A stretch of 64,000 nt of DNA from Burkholderia sp. WSM2230 (GTDB lineage: Bacteria; Pseudomonadota; Gammaproteobacteria; Burkholderiales; Burkholderiaceae): the NCBI RefSeq assembly GCF_000472445.1, contig NZ_AXAJ01000002.1, forward strand, positions 496,001 to 560,000, in the 5' to 3' direction. A program made the translations under genes and the position numbers. The notes below the pieces were generated by a model, which searched no databases, was not told the DNA's origin, and was given only the letters and a program-made list of their open reading frames with translations. This document shows, in pieces, positions 34,964 to 45,303 of the stretch (positions are counted from its first letter, which is position 1; the number at the start of each line of letters is the position of its first letter).

Positions 34964-35494
34964 GTGGCAGAAGTTCAATCCATCAATTCGAGCGTCGCGA
35001 ACGCGACGAATGGTCGCCGCGACGCGCAGCAGGCCGACGCCGGCGGTCAGGAATTCCTCGTCTTCACGCTCGGTGCCGAAGAGTACGGCATCGACATTCT
35101 CAAGGTGCAGGAAATCCGCGGCTACGACAACGTGACGCGCATCGCCAATGCGCCCGAGTTCATCAAGGGCGTGATCAATCTGCGCGGCATCATCGTGCCG
35201 ATCGTCGACATGCGCATCAAGTTTCATCTGGGCCGCGTCGAGTACGACCACCAGACCGTCGTGATCATCCTGAACGTCGCGCATCGCGTGGTCGGCATGG
35301 TGGTGGACGGCGTGTCCGACGTGTTGACGCTCGCCGTCGACCAGATCATGCCCGCGCCGGAATTCGGCGCGACGCTGACGACCGAGTATCTGACGGGCCT
35401 CGGCACCGTCGACGGCCGCATGCTGATTCTGATGGACATCGAGAAGCTGATGACGAGCCGCGAAATGGCGCTCATCGAAACGCTCGGCGTGTAA
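34964..35494 (+). CDS. cheW: Chemotaxis coupling protein CheW
   Basis: 176 aa, a single CheW domain preceded by a 25-residue Asn/Ala-rich leader. [37 protein letters not shown] and [14 protein letters not shown] are the family blocks. It links receptors to CheA. The GTG at 34964 is preceded by GGGGGC; an upstream TTG has no better site. Confidence 0.96.
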   Translation: MAEVQSINSSVANATNGRRDAQQADAGGQEFLVFTLGAEEYGIDILKVQEIRGYDNVTRIANAPEFIKGVINLRGIIVPIVDMRIKFHLGRVEYDHQTVVIILNVAHRVVGMVVDGVSDVLTLAVDQIMPAPEFGATLTTEYLTGLGTVDGRMLILMDIEKLMTSREMALIETLGV

Positions 35495-35536
35495 CGGCCG
35501 CGGCGTTCAGAAAAGTTTGGGATAGGGAGCACTGAG

Positions 35537-37459
35537 ATGCTAAGCAGGTGGTCGATTCGCACATCGCTCACGCTAGTGGGGATCATTCTCGTCGCGCTGA
35601 CCATGGTGGTCGGCGTGCTTGGGCTGACGGCGCTGGGCAGCGCGAGCCGTTCGCTCGACCGTATCGCGCGCGGCGATCTGGTGGCAATTCACTCGCTCGA
35701 CGACGCTTCCGCCTATCTGCTGCGCTCGCGTGTCTCGCTGGATCGTGTCACGGCGCTCACCGCCGCGGGCGACACTGAAACGGCGAAGAAGGTTCTGGAC
35801 CGCGCGGTCGAGTTGTACGGGTTCAGCAACAAGAACTGGCAGACCTATCTCGACGCGCCGAAGACCGGCGTCGAACAGGCACAGATGGACGAATTGCTCG
35901 CACGTCGCACTTCGCTCGTGCGCGACGCTTTGGAGCCCGAATTCGCCGCGTTGCGCGCCAACGATACCGCTGCGTATCACGCGATCGCCGATACGAAAAT
36001 TAGCCCGATGTTCGTCTCCTACGACAACGCGGCTTCGGTGGTAATCAAGAGCCTGCAGCAACAAGCCGTGGATCAGCAGGCAGACGCGCAGTCGAGCATC
36101 ACGCTGATGACGACGCTCATCATCGCCTTCGCCGCACTCTCGCTGCTGCTCGTGATCGGCCTGCGCTTCGCGCTGCGCGGCCTGATCATTCAGCCGCTGC
36201 AGGACGCCACCGCATGCTTCGAGCGGATCGCTGCGGGCGATCTGTCGGAAACGATCGAGGTGCGCAGCCGCAATGAAATCGGCCGCCTGTTCGCCGGCAT
36301 CAAGCGGATGCAGGAAAGCATGGCGTCGATGGTCACGGCGGTGCGCAGCAGCACCGAGTCGATCGACACCGGCGCGCGCGAAATCGCAATGGGCAACACC
36401 GATCTGTCGCAGCGCACGGAGGAGCAGGCCGCCTCGCTGCAGCAGACCGCGCAGAGCATGGAACAACTCACGGGCACCGTGCGGCAGAACGCCGAGAACG
36501 CGCGCCAGGCGAGCCAGCTTGCGGTGAACGCGTCCGACATCGCGACCCGCGGCGGCGACGTGGTGAGCCAGGTCGTCACGACGATGCAGGACATTGCGAG
36601 CAGCTCGAACAAGGTCGTAGACATCATCGGCGTGATCGAAGGCATTGCGTTCCAGACCAACATTCTCGCGCTCAACGCGGCAGTCGAAGCGGCGCGCGCC
36701 GGAGAACAGGGCCGCGGCTTCGCGGTCGTCGCGGGCGAAGTGCGCAGCCTTGCTCAACGCAGCGCGAGCGCCGCGAAGGAAATCAAGGAGCTGATCGGCG
36801 ACTCCGCCGACAAGGTGCAAAGCGGCTCGGCGCTCGTCGGACGCGCGGGCACCACGATGGACGAGATCGTGCAGGCCGTGCGCCGCGTGACGGACATCAT
36901 GGGCGAGATCAGCGCGGCTTCCGAGGAGCAATCGGGAGGCATCGAGCAGGTCAATCGCGCCGTCGTGCAAATGGACGAAGTGACGCAGCAGAACGCCGCG
37001 CTCGTCGAAGAAGCCGCGGCTGCAGCAGCGTCGCTCGAAGACCAGACGCGTCAGTTGCAAGCAGTGCTGAGCGGCTGGAAGGTCGCGAGCAGCGCGGCGC
37101 GCGGTTTCAACGCGCCGACCGTGCCGCAAGTGAAGGCGCGTGCAGGCGCCGGCAACAGCAAGCCGGCTGCGAAGGCCGCGCCGCGCCCCGCGCAGCCGGC
37201 ACCCAGCGCGCCGGCAGCCCACGCGGCAACGGCCAACGCGACGGCTCATGCAACGGCTCGTGCAACACCCAACGCGACGGCTCACGCAACACCGGCGAGC
37301 AGCGCCGCACCGGCTTCAGGCAACCACGAAGCAGGCGCCGGGCGCGTCGAACCGGCATTGAAGCCGAAGGCGCCGCGCGCGGCATATGAACCGGCCGCAC
37401 GTCCGGCAGCGGCGAGCGTGAGCTCGGCGGGCTCGGACGCGGACTGGGAAACCTTTTGA
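35537..37459 (+). CDS. Methyl-accepting chemotaxis protein (Tar-like) with C-terminal DWETF
   Basis: 640 aa. TM1 about 10-34; a periplasmic four-helix-bundle sensor about 35-185; TM2 about 190-212; HAMP about 213-265; signalling domain about 270-520 with the hairpin tip [22 protein letters not shown] 100-residue Ala/Thr/His linker with NATAHAT repeats follows, and the extreme C terminus is DWETF. That matches the NWETF pentapeptide of E. coli Tar/Tsr that tethers CheR and CheB. cheR, cheD and cheB follow directly. The ligand is unknown. Confidence 0.93.
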   Translation: MLSRWSIRTSLTLVGIILVALTMVVGVLGLTALGSASRSLDRIARGDLVAIHSLDDASAYLLRSRVSLDRVTALTAAGDTETAKKVLDRAVELYGFSNKNWQTYLDAPKTGVEQAQMDELLARRTSLVRDALEPEFAALRANDTAAYHAIADTKISPMFVSYDNAASVVIKSLQQQAVDQQADAQSSITLMTTLIIAFAALSLLLVIGLRFALRGLIIQPLQDATACFERIAAGDLSETIEVRSRNEIGRLFAGIKRMQESMASMVTAVRSSTESIDTGAREIAMGNTDLSQRTEEQAASLQQTAQSMEQLTGTVRQNAENARQASQLAVNASDIATRGGDVVSQVVTTMQDIASSSNKVVDIIGVIEGIAFQTNILALNAAVEAARAGEQGRGFAVVAGEVRSLAQRSASAAKEIKELIGDSADKVQSGSALVGRAGTTMDEIVQAVRRVTDIMGEISAASEEQSGGIEQVNRAVVQMDEVTQQNAALVEEAAAAAASLEDQTRQLQAVLSGWKVASSAARGFNAPTVPQVKARAGAGNSKPAAKAAPRPAQPAPSAPAAHAATANATAHATARATPNATAHATPASSAAPASGNHEAGAGRVEPALKPKAPRAAYEPAARPAAASVSSAGSDADWETF

Positions 37460-37659
37460 ACATGACGATGAAACATGCAGTCATTCGGTATCTCGCGGCT
37501 CGTGGCGCGAATCATCGAAGCACGTCTGAGCGGCGTGTCGCGGGCCGGCTGCATGGTGGTGCAACGTGCGGGCGGGCGCGACCCCGCGCAAACAATCCCT
37601 TGCTCGCCGGCGTTTCCGTCGGGCAGGCGTGATGGCTCGTATCGCAGGCAGGAACTTTC

Positions 37660-38610
37660 ATGATGGCAACGCGCGCACAGCAACGTACCGACCGGGCGGA
37701 CCCGATCAGATCTGGCGAACAGGGACGTGATTTCGAATTCACGTCCGCGGATTTCACCCGCATTCGCGAACTGATTCACCGCAGCGCCGGCATTTCCCTC
37801 TCCGATCACAAGCGCGACATGGCGTATAGCCGCCTTGCGCGCCGGCTGCGCGCCCGCGGCCTCGATTCGTTCAGGCAGTATCTCGACCTGCTCGAAGCAG
37901 AGAACGATCCTGCCGAGTGGGAAGCGTTCACCAATGCGCTGACCACGAACCTGACCGCGTTCTTTCGCGAGGCGCACCACTTTCCGATTCTGTCCGACTT
38001 CGTGACGCGCCGCGCGCAGCCGGTTTCCGTCTGGTGCTCGGCGGCTTCGACCGGCGAAGAACCGTATTCGATCGCGATGACGCTGATCGAAGCGCTCGGC
38101 GAAAGCGCCGCGCGCCAGGCCACGGTGCTCGCCACCGACATCGACACGCAGGTGCTCGCCAAGGCCGAAGCAGGCATGTATCAATTCGACCAGGTGAAGC
38201 ACTTGTCGCCCGAGCGGCTCAAACGCTTTTTTCTGAAGGGCACGGGTCCGCATGCGGGCATGGTCAAGGTGCGCCCGCAAGTTCGCGCGATGGTGCGGTT
38301 CGAGCAACTGAACCTCACCGACCGCGACTACCAGTTGCGCACGCAGTTCGACGCGATCTTCTGCCGCAACGTGATGATCTATTTCGACAAGCCGACGCAA
38401 GCGCAGGTGCTCGCGCGCTTCGAGCCGCTGATGAAGTCGGGCGGCCTGCTGTTCGCCGGTCATTCGGAAAACTTCACGTACGTGACGCAGGCGTTCAGGC
38501 TGCGCGGCCAGACCGTCTACGAACTGACGCGCGACGCCGCCGGCGCACGCGCGCCGGCACGTGCAGCGGCGAGTGCGAGCAGCCCGTCCACGAGCGGGGT
38601 GACGGTATGA
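37660..38610 (+). CDS. cheR: Chemotaxis methyltransferase CheR
   Basis: 316 aa. The N-terminal helical domain ([20 protein letters not shown]) contacts receptors. The C-terminal SAM-dependent domain has [17 protein letters not shown] and [14 protein letters not shown]. It methylates receptor glutamates and may dock on the DWETF tail encoded just upstream. An Ala/Ser-rich tail of 25 residues overlaps cheD by 4 bp. Two ATG codons in a row (37660, 37663) could start it; AGGAACTTTC precedes them. Confidence 0.95.
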   Translation: MMATRAQQRTDRADPIRSGEQGRDFEFTSADFTRIRELIHRSAGISLSDHKRDMAYSRLARRLRARGLDSFRQYLDLLEAENDPAEWEAFTNALTTNLTAFFREAHHFPILSDFVTRRAQPVSVWCSAASTGEEPYSIAMTLIEALGESAARQATVLATDIDTQVLAKAEAGMYQFDQVKHLSPERLKRFFLKGTGPHAGMVKVRPQVRAMVRFEQLNLTDRDYQLRTQFDAIFCRNVMIYFDKPTQAQVLARFEPLMKSGGLLFAGHSENFTYVTQAFRLRGQTVYELTRDAAGARAPARAAASASSPSTSGVTV

Positions 38611-39461
38611 GCAGCGCCTTGCCTATCGCAACCAATCTCTACTACGACAACCACTTCCAGCGCCCCGGCGTGAAGCTGTTGCCGAACGAGTTCTACACCA
38701 CGCACGACGACATGGTGCTCGTCACCGTGCTGGGCTCGTGTGTCGCGGCCTGCATTCAGGACCGCACGGCCGGCATCGGCGGGATGAATCACTTCATGTT
38801 GCCCGACGACGGCGCCGAAGTCGGCCAGCCCGCATCCGATTCGATGCGCTACGGTGCCTACGCGATGGAAGTGCTGATCAACGAACTGATCAAGGCCGGC
38901 GGCCGGCGCGACCGTTTCGAAGCAAAGGTGTTCGGCGGCGGCGCGGTGCTCGCGGGCATGACGACCATCAACATTGGCGACCGCAACTCAGAATTCGTGC
39001 GCCGCTATCTCGCGCTCGAAAAGATCCGCATTGTCGCTGAAGATTTGCAGGGCTCGCACCCGCGCAAGGTTGCGTTCATGCCGCGCACGGGGCAGGTGAT
39101 GGTGAAGAAGCTGCGCTTGCAGCAGGACCCGGGCGTCGCCGAGCGCGAACAGGCGCTTGTGCGCCAGAGCGCCGAAGCGCGCGCCGAGCGGCTTGCCGCC
39201 GCGAGAAAGCGGGTCGAACTGTTCGCCGCTCCGGCGGCCGCGCGGCCAAAGGTGGAACTGTTCGGTTCCTCCACTGGCGCGGCGAGGCCGAAGGTGGAGC
39301 TATTCGGCTCGACGGGCGGCGCCGCGAATGGCGGCACGAGCGGCTCGAGCGGCGCGGCAGGCAGCGCGACCGCGGGCACCGCGAAGTCGCGCATCGAACT
39401 GTTCGGCTCGACCCCGCGCCCCATCAATTCAAACAACGCCAGAACCGCAGAGGAGGCGTGA
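38607..39461 (+). CDS. cheD: Receptor glutamine deamidase CheD with repeated ELFGS tail
   Basis: 284 aa. The catalytic domain (1-190) has the cysteine of the C-x16-H dyad at 45 ([10 protein letters not shown]) and His62 in GGMNHFMLP, and deamidates receptor glutamines. The C-terminal 85 residues are unusual: four copies of a [K/R][V/I]ELFGS-like motif at about 202-207, 215-221, 229-235 and 262-268, separated by Ala/Gly/Ser linkers. Typical CheD proteins are 160-200 aa. The tail may be a docking array for a Che partner. Overlaps with cheR (4 bp) and cheB support translational coupling. Confidence 0.94.
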   Translation: MSSALPIATNLYYDNHFQRPGVKLLPNEFYTTHDDMVLVTVLGSCVAACIQDRTAGIGGMNHFMLPDDGAEVGQPASDSMRYGAYAMEVLINELIKAGGRRDRFEAKVFGGGAVLAGMTTINIGDRNSEFVRRYLALEKIRIVAEDLQGSHPRKVAFMPRTGQVMVKKLRLQQDPGVAEREQALVRQSAEARAERLAAARKRVELFAAPAAARPKVELFGSSTGAARPKVELFGSTGGAANGGTSGSSGAAGSATAGTAKSRIELFGSTPRPINSNNARTAEEA

Positions 39462-39466
39462 GCGCT

Positions 39467-40555
39467 GTGCAAAAGATCAAAGTACTGTGTGTCGACGATT
39501 CGGCGCTGATCCGCAGCCTGATGACCGAGATCATCAATGGCCAGCCGGACATGACCGTCGTCGCGACCGCGCCCGACCCGCTTGTGGCGCGTGAGCTCAT
39601 CAAGCAGCACAACCCGGACGTGTTGACGCTCGACGTCGAAATGCCGCGCATGGACGGCCTCGACTTTCTCGAGAAGCTGATGCGCCTGCGGCCCATGCCG
39701 GTCGTGATGGTGTCGTCCCTGACCGAGCGCGGCAATGAAATCACGCTGCGTGCGCTCGAACTCGGCGCGGTGGATTTCGTCACCAAGCCGAAGGTCGGTA
39801 TTCGCGACGGCATGCTCGACTATTCGGAAAAGCTCGCGGACAAGATTCGCGCGGCGGCGCGCGCGCGCGTGCGCCAGGCGGCGCCTGTGCAGCATGCGCC
39901 CGCAGCCGGCGCGCACGCGCCCGTGAGCGCGGCGCCGCTCTTCAACAATCCGCTCTTGAGTACCGAGAAGCTGATCATCGTCGGCGCCTCGACGGGCGGC
40001 ACGGAAGCCATCCGCGAAGTGCTCGTGCCGCTGCCGCCGGACGCGCCCGCCGTGCTGATCGCGCAACACATGCCGCCCGGTTTCACAAAATCTTTTGCGC
40101 AACGCCTCAATGGTTTGTGCCGGATTACCGTTAAAGAAGCAGAGCACGGCGAACGCGTGCTGCCGGGACATGCGTATATCGCGCCCGGCCACGCTCACCT
40201 GCTGCTTGCCCGCAGCGGCGCGAACTACATCGCGCATCTGTCGGACGATCCGCCGGTGAACCGGCATCGTCCGTCGGTTGACGTGCTGTTCCGCTCGGCC
40301 GCGCAGCACGCGGGCAAGAATGCGGTCGGAGTGATCCTGACCGGCATGGGGCGCGACGGCGCCGCGGGTCTGCTGGACATGAAAAAGGCAGGGGCTTACA
40401 CCCTTGCGCAGGACGAGGCGAGCTGTATCGTGTTCGGCATGCCGCGCGAGGCGATTGCGCTTGGCGCGGCCGACGAAATCGCGTCGCTGCCGGACATGAG
40501 CCGGCGCGTGATGGCGCGTCTTGCGTCGATGGGCGATCGGGTTCAGCGCGTATGA
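39467..40555 (+). CDS. cheB: Chemotaxis methylesterase CheB
   Basis: About 362 aa. The receiver domain has DD in [11 protein letters not shown] and the acceptor Asp in [12 protein letters not shown]. The C-terminal esterase domain has the Ser-His-Asp triad in [18 protein letters not shown] and GMGRDGAAG. It removes receptor methyl groups when phosphorylated by CheA. The start is uncertain: GTG at 39467 is 10 bases from AGGAGG, while GTG at 39458 is only one base from it. Confidence 0.95.
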   Translation: MQKIKVLCVDDSALIRSLMTEIINGQPDMTVVATAPDPLVARELIKQHNPDVLTLDVEMPRMDGLDFLEKLMRLRPMPVVMVSSLTERGNEITLRALELGAVDFVTKPKVGIRDGMLDYSEKLADKIRAAARARVRQAAPVQHAPAAGAHAPVSAAPLFNNPLLSTEKLIIVGASTGGTEAIREVLVPLPPDAPAVLIAQHMPPGFTKSFAQRLNGLCRITVKEAEHGERVLPGHAYIAPGHAHLLLARSGANYIAHLSDDPPVNRHRPSVDVLFRSAAQHAGKNAVGVILTGMGRDGAAGLLDMKKAGAYTLAQDEASCIVFGMPREAIALGAADEIASLPDMSRRVMARLASMGDRVQRV

Positions 40556-40614
40556 TGCGCCATTCGGATTGAAGCGGTCATACGCCGCACCGTGAATCAA
40601 GTAAAGGGAATCAA

Positions 40615-41010
40615 ATGGATAAGGCAATGAAGTTTCTGGTGGTGGACGACTTTCCGACGATGCGCCGGATCGTTCGCAACCTTCTGAAAGAGCTGGGCTA
40701 CGGCAACGTCGACGAAGCCGAAGACGGCCAGGCCGGTCTCGCGCGTCTGCGCGGCGGCACGTATGACTTCGTGATCTCCGACTGGAACATGCCGAACCTC
40801 GACGGCCTCGCGATGCTCAAGGAAATCCGCGCCGACGCGAACCTCAAGCACCTGCCGGTGCTGATGGTGACGGCCGAGTCCAAGAAGGAGAACATCATCG
40901 CGGCGGCTCAGGCGGGCGCGAGCGGTTATGTCGTGAAGCCGTTCACGGCTGCGACGCTGGACGAGAAGCTCAACAAGATTCTCGAGAAGATGGCCAAAAC
41001 CGGGAGCTGA
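40615..41010 (+). CDS. cheY: Chemotaxis response regulator CheY
   Basis: 131 aa. Asp11/Asp12, phospho-acceptor Asp56 in VISDWNMP, Thr86 in MVTAES and Lys108 in YVVKPFTA match enteric CheY closely, including Tyr105 used in the motor-binding switch. It should bind FliM and promote switching. cheZ follows 1 bp after the stop, making the pair a dephosphorylation module. Confidence 0.96.
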   Translation: MDKAMKFLVVDDFPTMRRIVRNLLKELGYGNVDEAEDGQAGLARLRGGTYDFVISDWNMPNLDGLAMLKEIRADANLKHLPVLMVTAESKKENIIAAAQAGASGYVVKPFTAATLDEKLNKILEKMAKTGS

Positions 41011-41011
41011 T

Positions 41012-41722
41012 GTGAACCTGCCGACCGAAGCGCCTAGCACCGAAGCGGTCAACGAGAGCGGCGACTTCGCGTCAGACCGCATTCTCGCCCGCATTGGACA
41101 ACTGACACGCACGCTGCGTGATTCGATGCGCGAGCTCGGGCTCGACAAGCATGTCGAGCGCGCGGCGGAAGCCGTACCCGATGCACGCGACCGTCTGAAG
41201 TACATCGCGAACATGACCGAGCAGGCCGCCGAGCGCGTGCTCTCCTCGATCGACATCGCGAAGCCCATTCAGGAGCAGTTGCAGAAAGACGCCGGCGAAC
41301 TCGACGCGCGTTGGGAGCAATGGTATGCGGCGCCGATCGAGCGCGCGGAAGTGCGCGCGCTGATGAACGACACGCGCGAGTTCCTGCGCGGCGTGCCCGC
41401 GGCGACCACCGCGACCAATTCGCAGCTCATGGAGATCATGCTCGCGCAGGACTTCCAGGATCTGACCGGCCAGGTGATCAAGAAAATCACCGATGTCGTG
41501 TATCTGATCGAGCAGCAATTGCTTGGCGTGCTGGTCGAGAACATTGCGCTCGAGCGGCGCGAGCAGTTTGCCGCGCACGCCGCCGCGCTGGTGGCGGAAG
41601 TGTCGCCGACCGGCAGCCCCGAGCATCTGCTGAACGGCCCGCAGATCAATCCGGAAGGCAAAACGGACGTGATGCAGGATCAATCGCAGGTCGACGACCT
41701 GCTCGCCAGCCTCGGTTTCTGA
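41012..41722 (+). CDS. cheZ: CheY phosphatase CheZ
   Basis: 236 aa, mainly one long helical hairpin. The catalytic region EIMLAQDFQDLTGQVIKKI contains the conserved Asp and Gln that dephosphorylate CheY. The C-terminal QSQVDDLLASLGF is the CheY-binding peptide. It begins with GTG (41012), directly after cheY, and is the last gene of the chemotaxis run. Confidence 0.95.
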   Translation: MNLPTEAPSTEAVNESGDFASDRILARIGQLTRTLRDSMRELGLDKHVERAAEAVPDARDRLKYIANMTEQAAERVLSSIDIAKPIQEQLQKDAGELDARWEQWYAAPIERAEVRALMNDTREFLRGVPAATTATNSQLMEIMLAQDFQDLTGQVIKKITDVVYLIEQQLLGVLVENIALERREQFAAHAAALVAEVSPTGSPEHLLNGPQINPEGKTDVMQDQSQVDDLLASLGF

Positions 41723-41983
41723 GCGGGCCGCGTCCTTGCGGCGCGCGGCCGAATCAGGGTGCGTAGCAAGTGGCGCTCCCGGGCGCCGTGCTGTCTATGA
41801 CACAAACTGCAGGCATACTACAAGGTCAACGAGCGGCGCGGCAGAAGGTGAACGTTATCACCGGGGGCTTGCGCAACCACGTTTTCCTCCGCAATGCGGC
41901 CCGCTCGGTGTCCTATGATTTGCCTACATGCAGCCGGTCAGCACTCTGTGCGGGCCGCGCGGCAGCCAGGGAGGAATGTCGAA

Positions 41984-42520
41984 ATGTGGAGTCACGTACG
42001 CCGCGCCGGTCGGGTTACGGCGCTTGTGTTGCCCTTTGTATTGCCAGGTTCGTTTTCAGCTATGCAGTCCGCTCACGCGGCGCTCGGCGGCGCGCCCATG
42101 ACGCCGCCCGCAGACGCATCGGTTTCGTCGCGCACCCTGCATCCTTCGAGCGCGGTGGTGCGCTCGGCATCCGGTGCTGCGTCTTCGGCTTCGGCCACGG
42201 CCGCGTACACCGTTCGTCAAACCACGCTCGGCAACGGCACGGTGGTGCGCGAGTATCTGGCCGCTGACGGCAGCGTGTTCGGCATCGCGTGGAACGGCCC
42301 GCAAATGCCCGATCTGAATGAAATGCTCGGCAGTTACTTTCCGCAGTATGTCGCGGGCGTGAAGGCTGCGCGCGCGGCGCGCGGCGGCGCACGCGGGCCT
42401 GTCTCGGTCGACCAGAGCAGCCTCGTCGTGCAGTCCGGCGGCCATATGGGCGCTTTCAGCGGCCGCGCGTGGCTGCCGCCCGCGCTGCCCGCGGGCGTCA
42501 GCGGCTCCGACATTCAGTAA
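41984..42520 (+). CDS. Exported DUF2844-type protein
   Basis: 178 aa with a signal peptide (hydrophobic VTALVLPFVLPGSFSAMQSAHA, cleavage near AHA). The mature start ALGGAPMT and the later YLAADGSVFGIAWNGPQMPDL followed by LPAGVSGSDI are features of DUF2844, an uncharacterised family almost always next to a DUF3443 gene. The ATG at 41984 follows GGGAGGAA. Its function is unknown; it is probably periplasmic and a partner of the next protein. It interrupts the flagellar region between cheZ and flhB. Confidence 0.75.
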   Translation: MWSHVRRAGRVTALVLPFVLPGSFSAMQSAHAALGGAPMTPPADASVSSRTLHPSSAVVRSASGAASSASATAAYTVRQTTLGNGTVVREYLAADGSVFGIAWNGPQMPDLNEMLGSYFPQYVAGVKAARAARGGARGPVSVDQSSLVVQSGGHMGAFSGRAWLPPALPAGVSGSDIQ

Positions 42521-42535
42521 CGGCGAGGACGAACG

Positions 42536-43870
42536 ATGCACACCATGCAGATTGCAAAGAAACTCAAGGACTGGACGCAGGTTGCGGCAACCGTCGTGCT
42601 CGTGTCGGCGCTTGCCGCGTGCGGCGGCGGTGGCGGCGACAGCGGCGGCTCCAGCTCCACCAGCGGCTCCACGAGCGGGTCGACCAGCGGCAGTTCCTCG
42701 AGCGGCTCACTGCCGGCGAGCCCGACGCAGCAGCCGATTGCCGCGACCGCCGCGAACACGGTCGCAATCACGGTTGGCCGCGGCGTCACGGGCGTCATCA
42801 ACATTCCCACGATCAGCGTGACGGTCTGCGTGCCCAACACCACGACTTGCCAGACCATCGACAACATTCAGGTGGACACGGGCTCGTTCGGGCTGCGTAT
42901 CGCCAACTCGGCGCTCAATTCGACGATGCAGGGCGCATTGCCCGTCAGCACGTCGACGACCGGCGGCCAGCTCGCCGAATGTGCAACTTTCGCGGACGGC
43001 TACACGTGGGGCACCGTGCGTACCGCGACCGTGACGATCGGCGGCGAAACCACGACTGCGGCTGTGCCGTTGCAGATCATCGGCGACAAGGCCGCGAGCA
43101 CGACACCGTCGACGGGTTGCGGCAGCGGCTCGGCAGAGAACACGCCGAGCGATCTGGGCGCGAACGGCATTATCGGCATCGGGACGGCGCTTTATGATTG
43201 CGGCTCGACCTGCGCGAACGCGTCGACCGCGGCGACCTACAGCAATTACTTCTCATGCCCGGGCGGCACCTCCTGCACGCGCGCGACGGTTCCGCTCGCG
43301 AGCCAGGTGGCCAACCCGGTCGCGAAGTTCCCGGTCGACAACAACGGCGTGATCGTGCAGATGCCGCCCATCGGCAATAACGGCGCGGCGTCGGCCACCG
43401 GCACACTGGTCTTCGGCATCGGCACGCAGTCGAACAATGGGCTCGGGTCCGCGCAGACCTTCACCACCAACGGCTCTGGCGACCTGACCAACAGCGTGTT
43501 CAACGGCAGCACGATCACGGCGTTCCTGGATTCGGGCTCGAACGGCTATTTCTTCAACGACAGCTCCATCACGCTGTGCGGCAGCAACCTTTCGGGCTTC
43601 TATTGCCCGTCCACGCCGCAGACCCGCTCCATTACGCTGGTCGACGCGACCGGCGCCAACAAGGCGACGGCCAATATCGGCATCATGAGTGCGTCTACGC
43701 TGTTCAATAGCGGCAGCAACTACGCGTTCAACGACCTCGCCGGCCAGCTCGGCGGCCTCGCCGCGTTCGACCTCGGTTTGCCGTTCTTCTACGGGCGCCA
43801 CGTGTATCACGGCTTCGACCTGAAGTCGAATGGCGGCACCCAGGCGCCGTTCGTGGCGTACGCAAGCTGA
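42536..43870 (+). CDS. DUF3443-type lipoprotein with two aspartic-protease-like motifs
   Basis: 444 aa. The signal peptide ends in a lipobox LAAC (Cys29), then a Gly/Ser-rich linker. The mature domain carries VDTGSFGLRIA near residue 113 and FLDSGSNGYFF near residue 335, resembling the paired DTG/DSG loops of pepsin-like proteases, though no activity is shown for the family. The end (FDLGLPFFYGRHVYHG) also resembles the C-terminal lobe of that fold. It pairs with DUF2844 15 bp upstream and closes with a strong terminator. Confidence 0.78.
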   Translation: MHTMQIAKKLKDWTQVAATVVLVSALAACGGGGGDSGGSSSTSGSTSGSTSGSSSSGSLPASPTQQPIAATAANTVAITVGRGVTGVINIPTISVTVCVPNTTTCQTIDNIQVDTGSFGLRIANSALNSTMQGALPVSTSTTGGQLAECATFADGYTWGTVRTATVTIGGETTTAAVPLQIIGDKAASTTPSTGCGSGSAENTPSDLGANGIIGIGTALYDCGSTCANASTAATYSNYFSCPGGTSCTRATVPLASQVANPVAKFPVDNNGVIVQMPPIGNNGAASATGTLVFGIGTQSNNGLGSAQTFTTNGSGDLTNSVFNGSTITAFLDSGSNGYFFNDSSITLCGSNLSGFYCPSTPQTRSITLVDATGANKATANIGIMSASTLFNSGSNYAFNDLAGQLGGLAAFDLGLPFFYGRHVYHGFDLKSNGGTQAPFVAYAS

Positions 43871-43913
43871 CAGGCGGCAACACACGGCCACACACTGGCT
43901 GAGCACTAGCCAC

Positions 43914-43948
43914 AACGCCCGCGCAAAACAGCGCGGGCGTTGTCTTTT
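43914..43948 (+). terminator. Terminator after the DUF3443 gene
   Basis: AACGCCCGCGC and GCGCGGGCGTT form an 11-bp stem around AAAACA, followed by GTCTTTT. It insulates the DUF pair from flhB. Confidence 0.9.
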
Positions 43949-44097
43949 GCGGCGGCGCGCGGCCTTGCGCGCCGCTTGCCGATCCGCCGAAAAGCCCCCG
44001 TTTCTCCTTCCTTATCCGCCGATCGGCACTTGCGCCGAGCGGGAATAATCGCTCTCACTGGAAAGAGGCGCTGTGCCTCGCCCAACTGGAGAGCTTT

Positions 44098-45303
44098 GTG
44101 GCAGAGGAAAGCGACCTCGAAAAAACCGAATCAGCCACCCCTCGGCGCTTGCAGAAAGCGCGCGAGGAGGGGCAGATCGTGCGTTCGCGGGAGCTTTCGA
44201 CGTTCGCGCTGCTCGCAGCCGGCTTTTTCGGCGTATGGGGCATGTCGGGCAGCATCGGTCAGCATTTGCAGGACATGCTGCGCGCGGCGTTCACGTTCGA
44301 CCACGCCACTGTTTTCGAAACGCGCCGCATGATGACCGGCGCCGGCGCGGCGAGCCGCGAAGGCTTCTACGCACTGCTGCCGATTCTCGCGTTCACCGGC
44401 GCGGCGGCCCTGCTGGCGCCGATGGCGCTGGGCGGCTGGCAACTGTCGACGAAAGGGCTCGAGCCCAAGTTCGACCGCCTCAATCCGATCGCCGGCCTCG
44501 GCAAAATATTTTCGATCAACGGACCCGTCCAGCTCGTCATGTCGCTCGCGAAGACGCTGGTGGTGGGCATCATCGGCGGCACGGCAATCTGGAACCGGCG
44601 CGAGGAAATTCTCGCGCTCGCCACGCAGCCGCTGCATCTCGCGCTCGCCAACACCGTGCATCTGATCGCCGTGTGCTGCGGAATGACGGTGGCGGGCATG
44701 TTCGTCGTCGCCGCGCTGGATGTGCCGTATCAACTGTGGCAGTTCCACAAAAAACTGCGCATGAGCAAGGAAGAAGTGAAGCGCGAGCACCGCGAGAGCG
44801 AAGGCGATCCGCATGTGAAAGGCCGGATTCGCCAGCAGCAGCGCGCGATTGCCCGCCGCCGCATGATGACGCAGGTGCCGAAGGCCGACGTCGTGGTCAC
44901 GAACCCGACACACTTCGCGGTTGCGCTGCAATACACCGACGGCGAGATGCGCGCCCCGAAGGTCGTCGCGAAGGGCGTGAACCTCGTGGCCGCGCGGATC
45001 CGCGAGCTCGCCGCCGAAAACAACGTGCCGCTCCTGGAAGCGCCGCCGCTTGCGCGTGCGCTCTATCACAACGTCGAACTGAACCGCGAGATTCCCGGCC
45101 AGCTGTATGGCGCGGTCGCGGAAGTGCTCGCGTGGGTGTACCAGTTGCGGCGCTTCAAGACCGAAGGCGGCACAGCGCCGGTCGCACCGACCGAGCTCGA
45201 CGTGCCAGCGGAACTCGACAAGGGCGGCGTATCGGATGAAGAAGCCGATCAGGAAGCCGCCGATACGCTCAACCCCGCTAACGATGACGGAGTCTCGGCA
45301 TGA
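44098..45303 (+). CDS. flhB: Flagellar export switch protein FlhB
   Basis: 401 aa. Four membrane helices lie in the first 210 residues. The cytoplasmic domain has the autocleavage site NPTH in VVTNPTHFAVALQY, which switches export from rod/hook to filament substrates. The N terminus EKTESATPRRLQKAREEG is the conserved amphipathic start. The start is GTG 44098 after GGAGAGC. The C-terminal 45-residue Asp/Glu-rich tail is longer than in E. coli. It overlaps flhA by an ATGA. Confidence 0.96.
   Translation: MAEESDLEKTESATPRRLQKAREEGQIVRSRELSTFALLAAGFFGVWGMSGSIGQHLQDMLRAAFTFDHATVFETRRMMTGAGAASREGFYALLPILAFTGAAALLAPMALGGWQLSTKGLEPKFDRLNPIAGLGKIFSINGPVQLVMSLAKTLVVGIIGGTAIWNRREEILALATQPLHLALANTVHLIAVCCGMTVAGMFVVAALDVPYQLWQFHKKLRMSKEEVKREHRESEGDPHVKGRIRQQQRAIARRRMMTQVPKADVVVTNPTHFAVALQYTDGEMRAPKVVAKGVNLVAARIRELAAENNVPLLEAPPLARALYHNVELNREIPGQLYGAVAEVLAWVYQLRRFKTEGGTAPVAPTELDVPAELDKGGVSDEEADQEAADTLNPANDDGVSA

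Noticed and set aside
37460..37659. A small gene between the chemoreceptor and cheR
   Set aside because: The available frames are short and basic, without similarity or a ribosome site; treated as a spacer.
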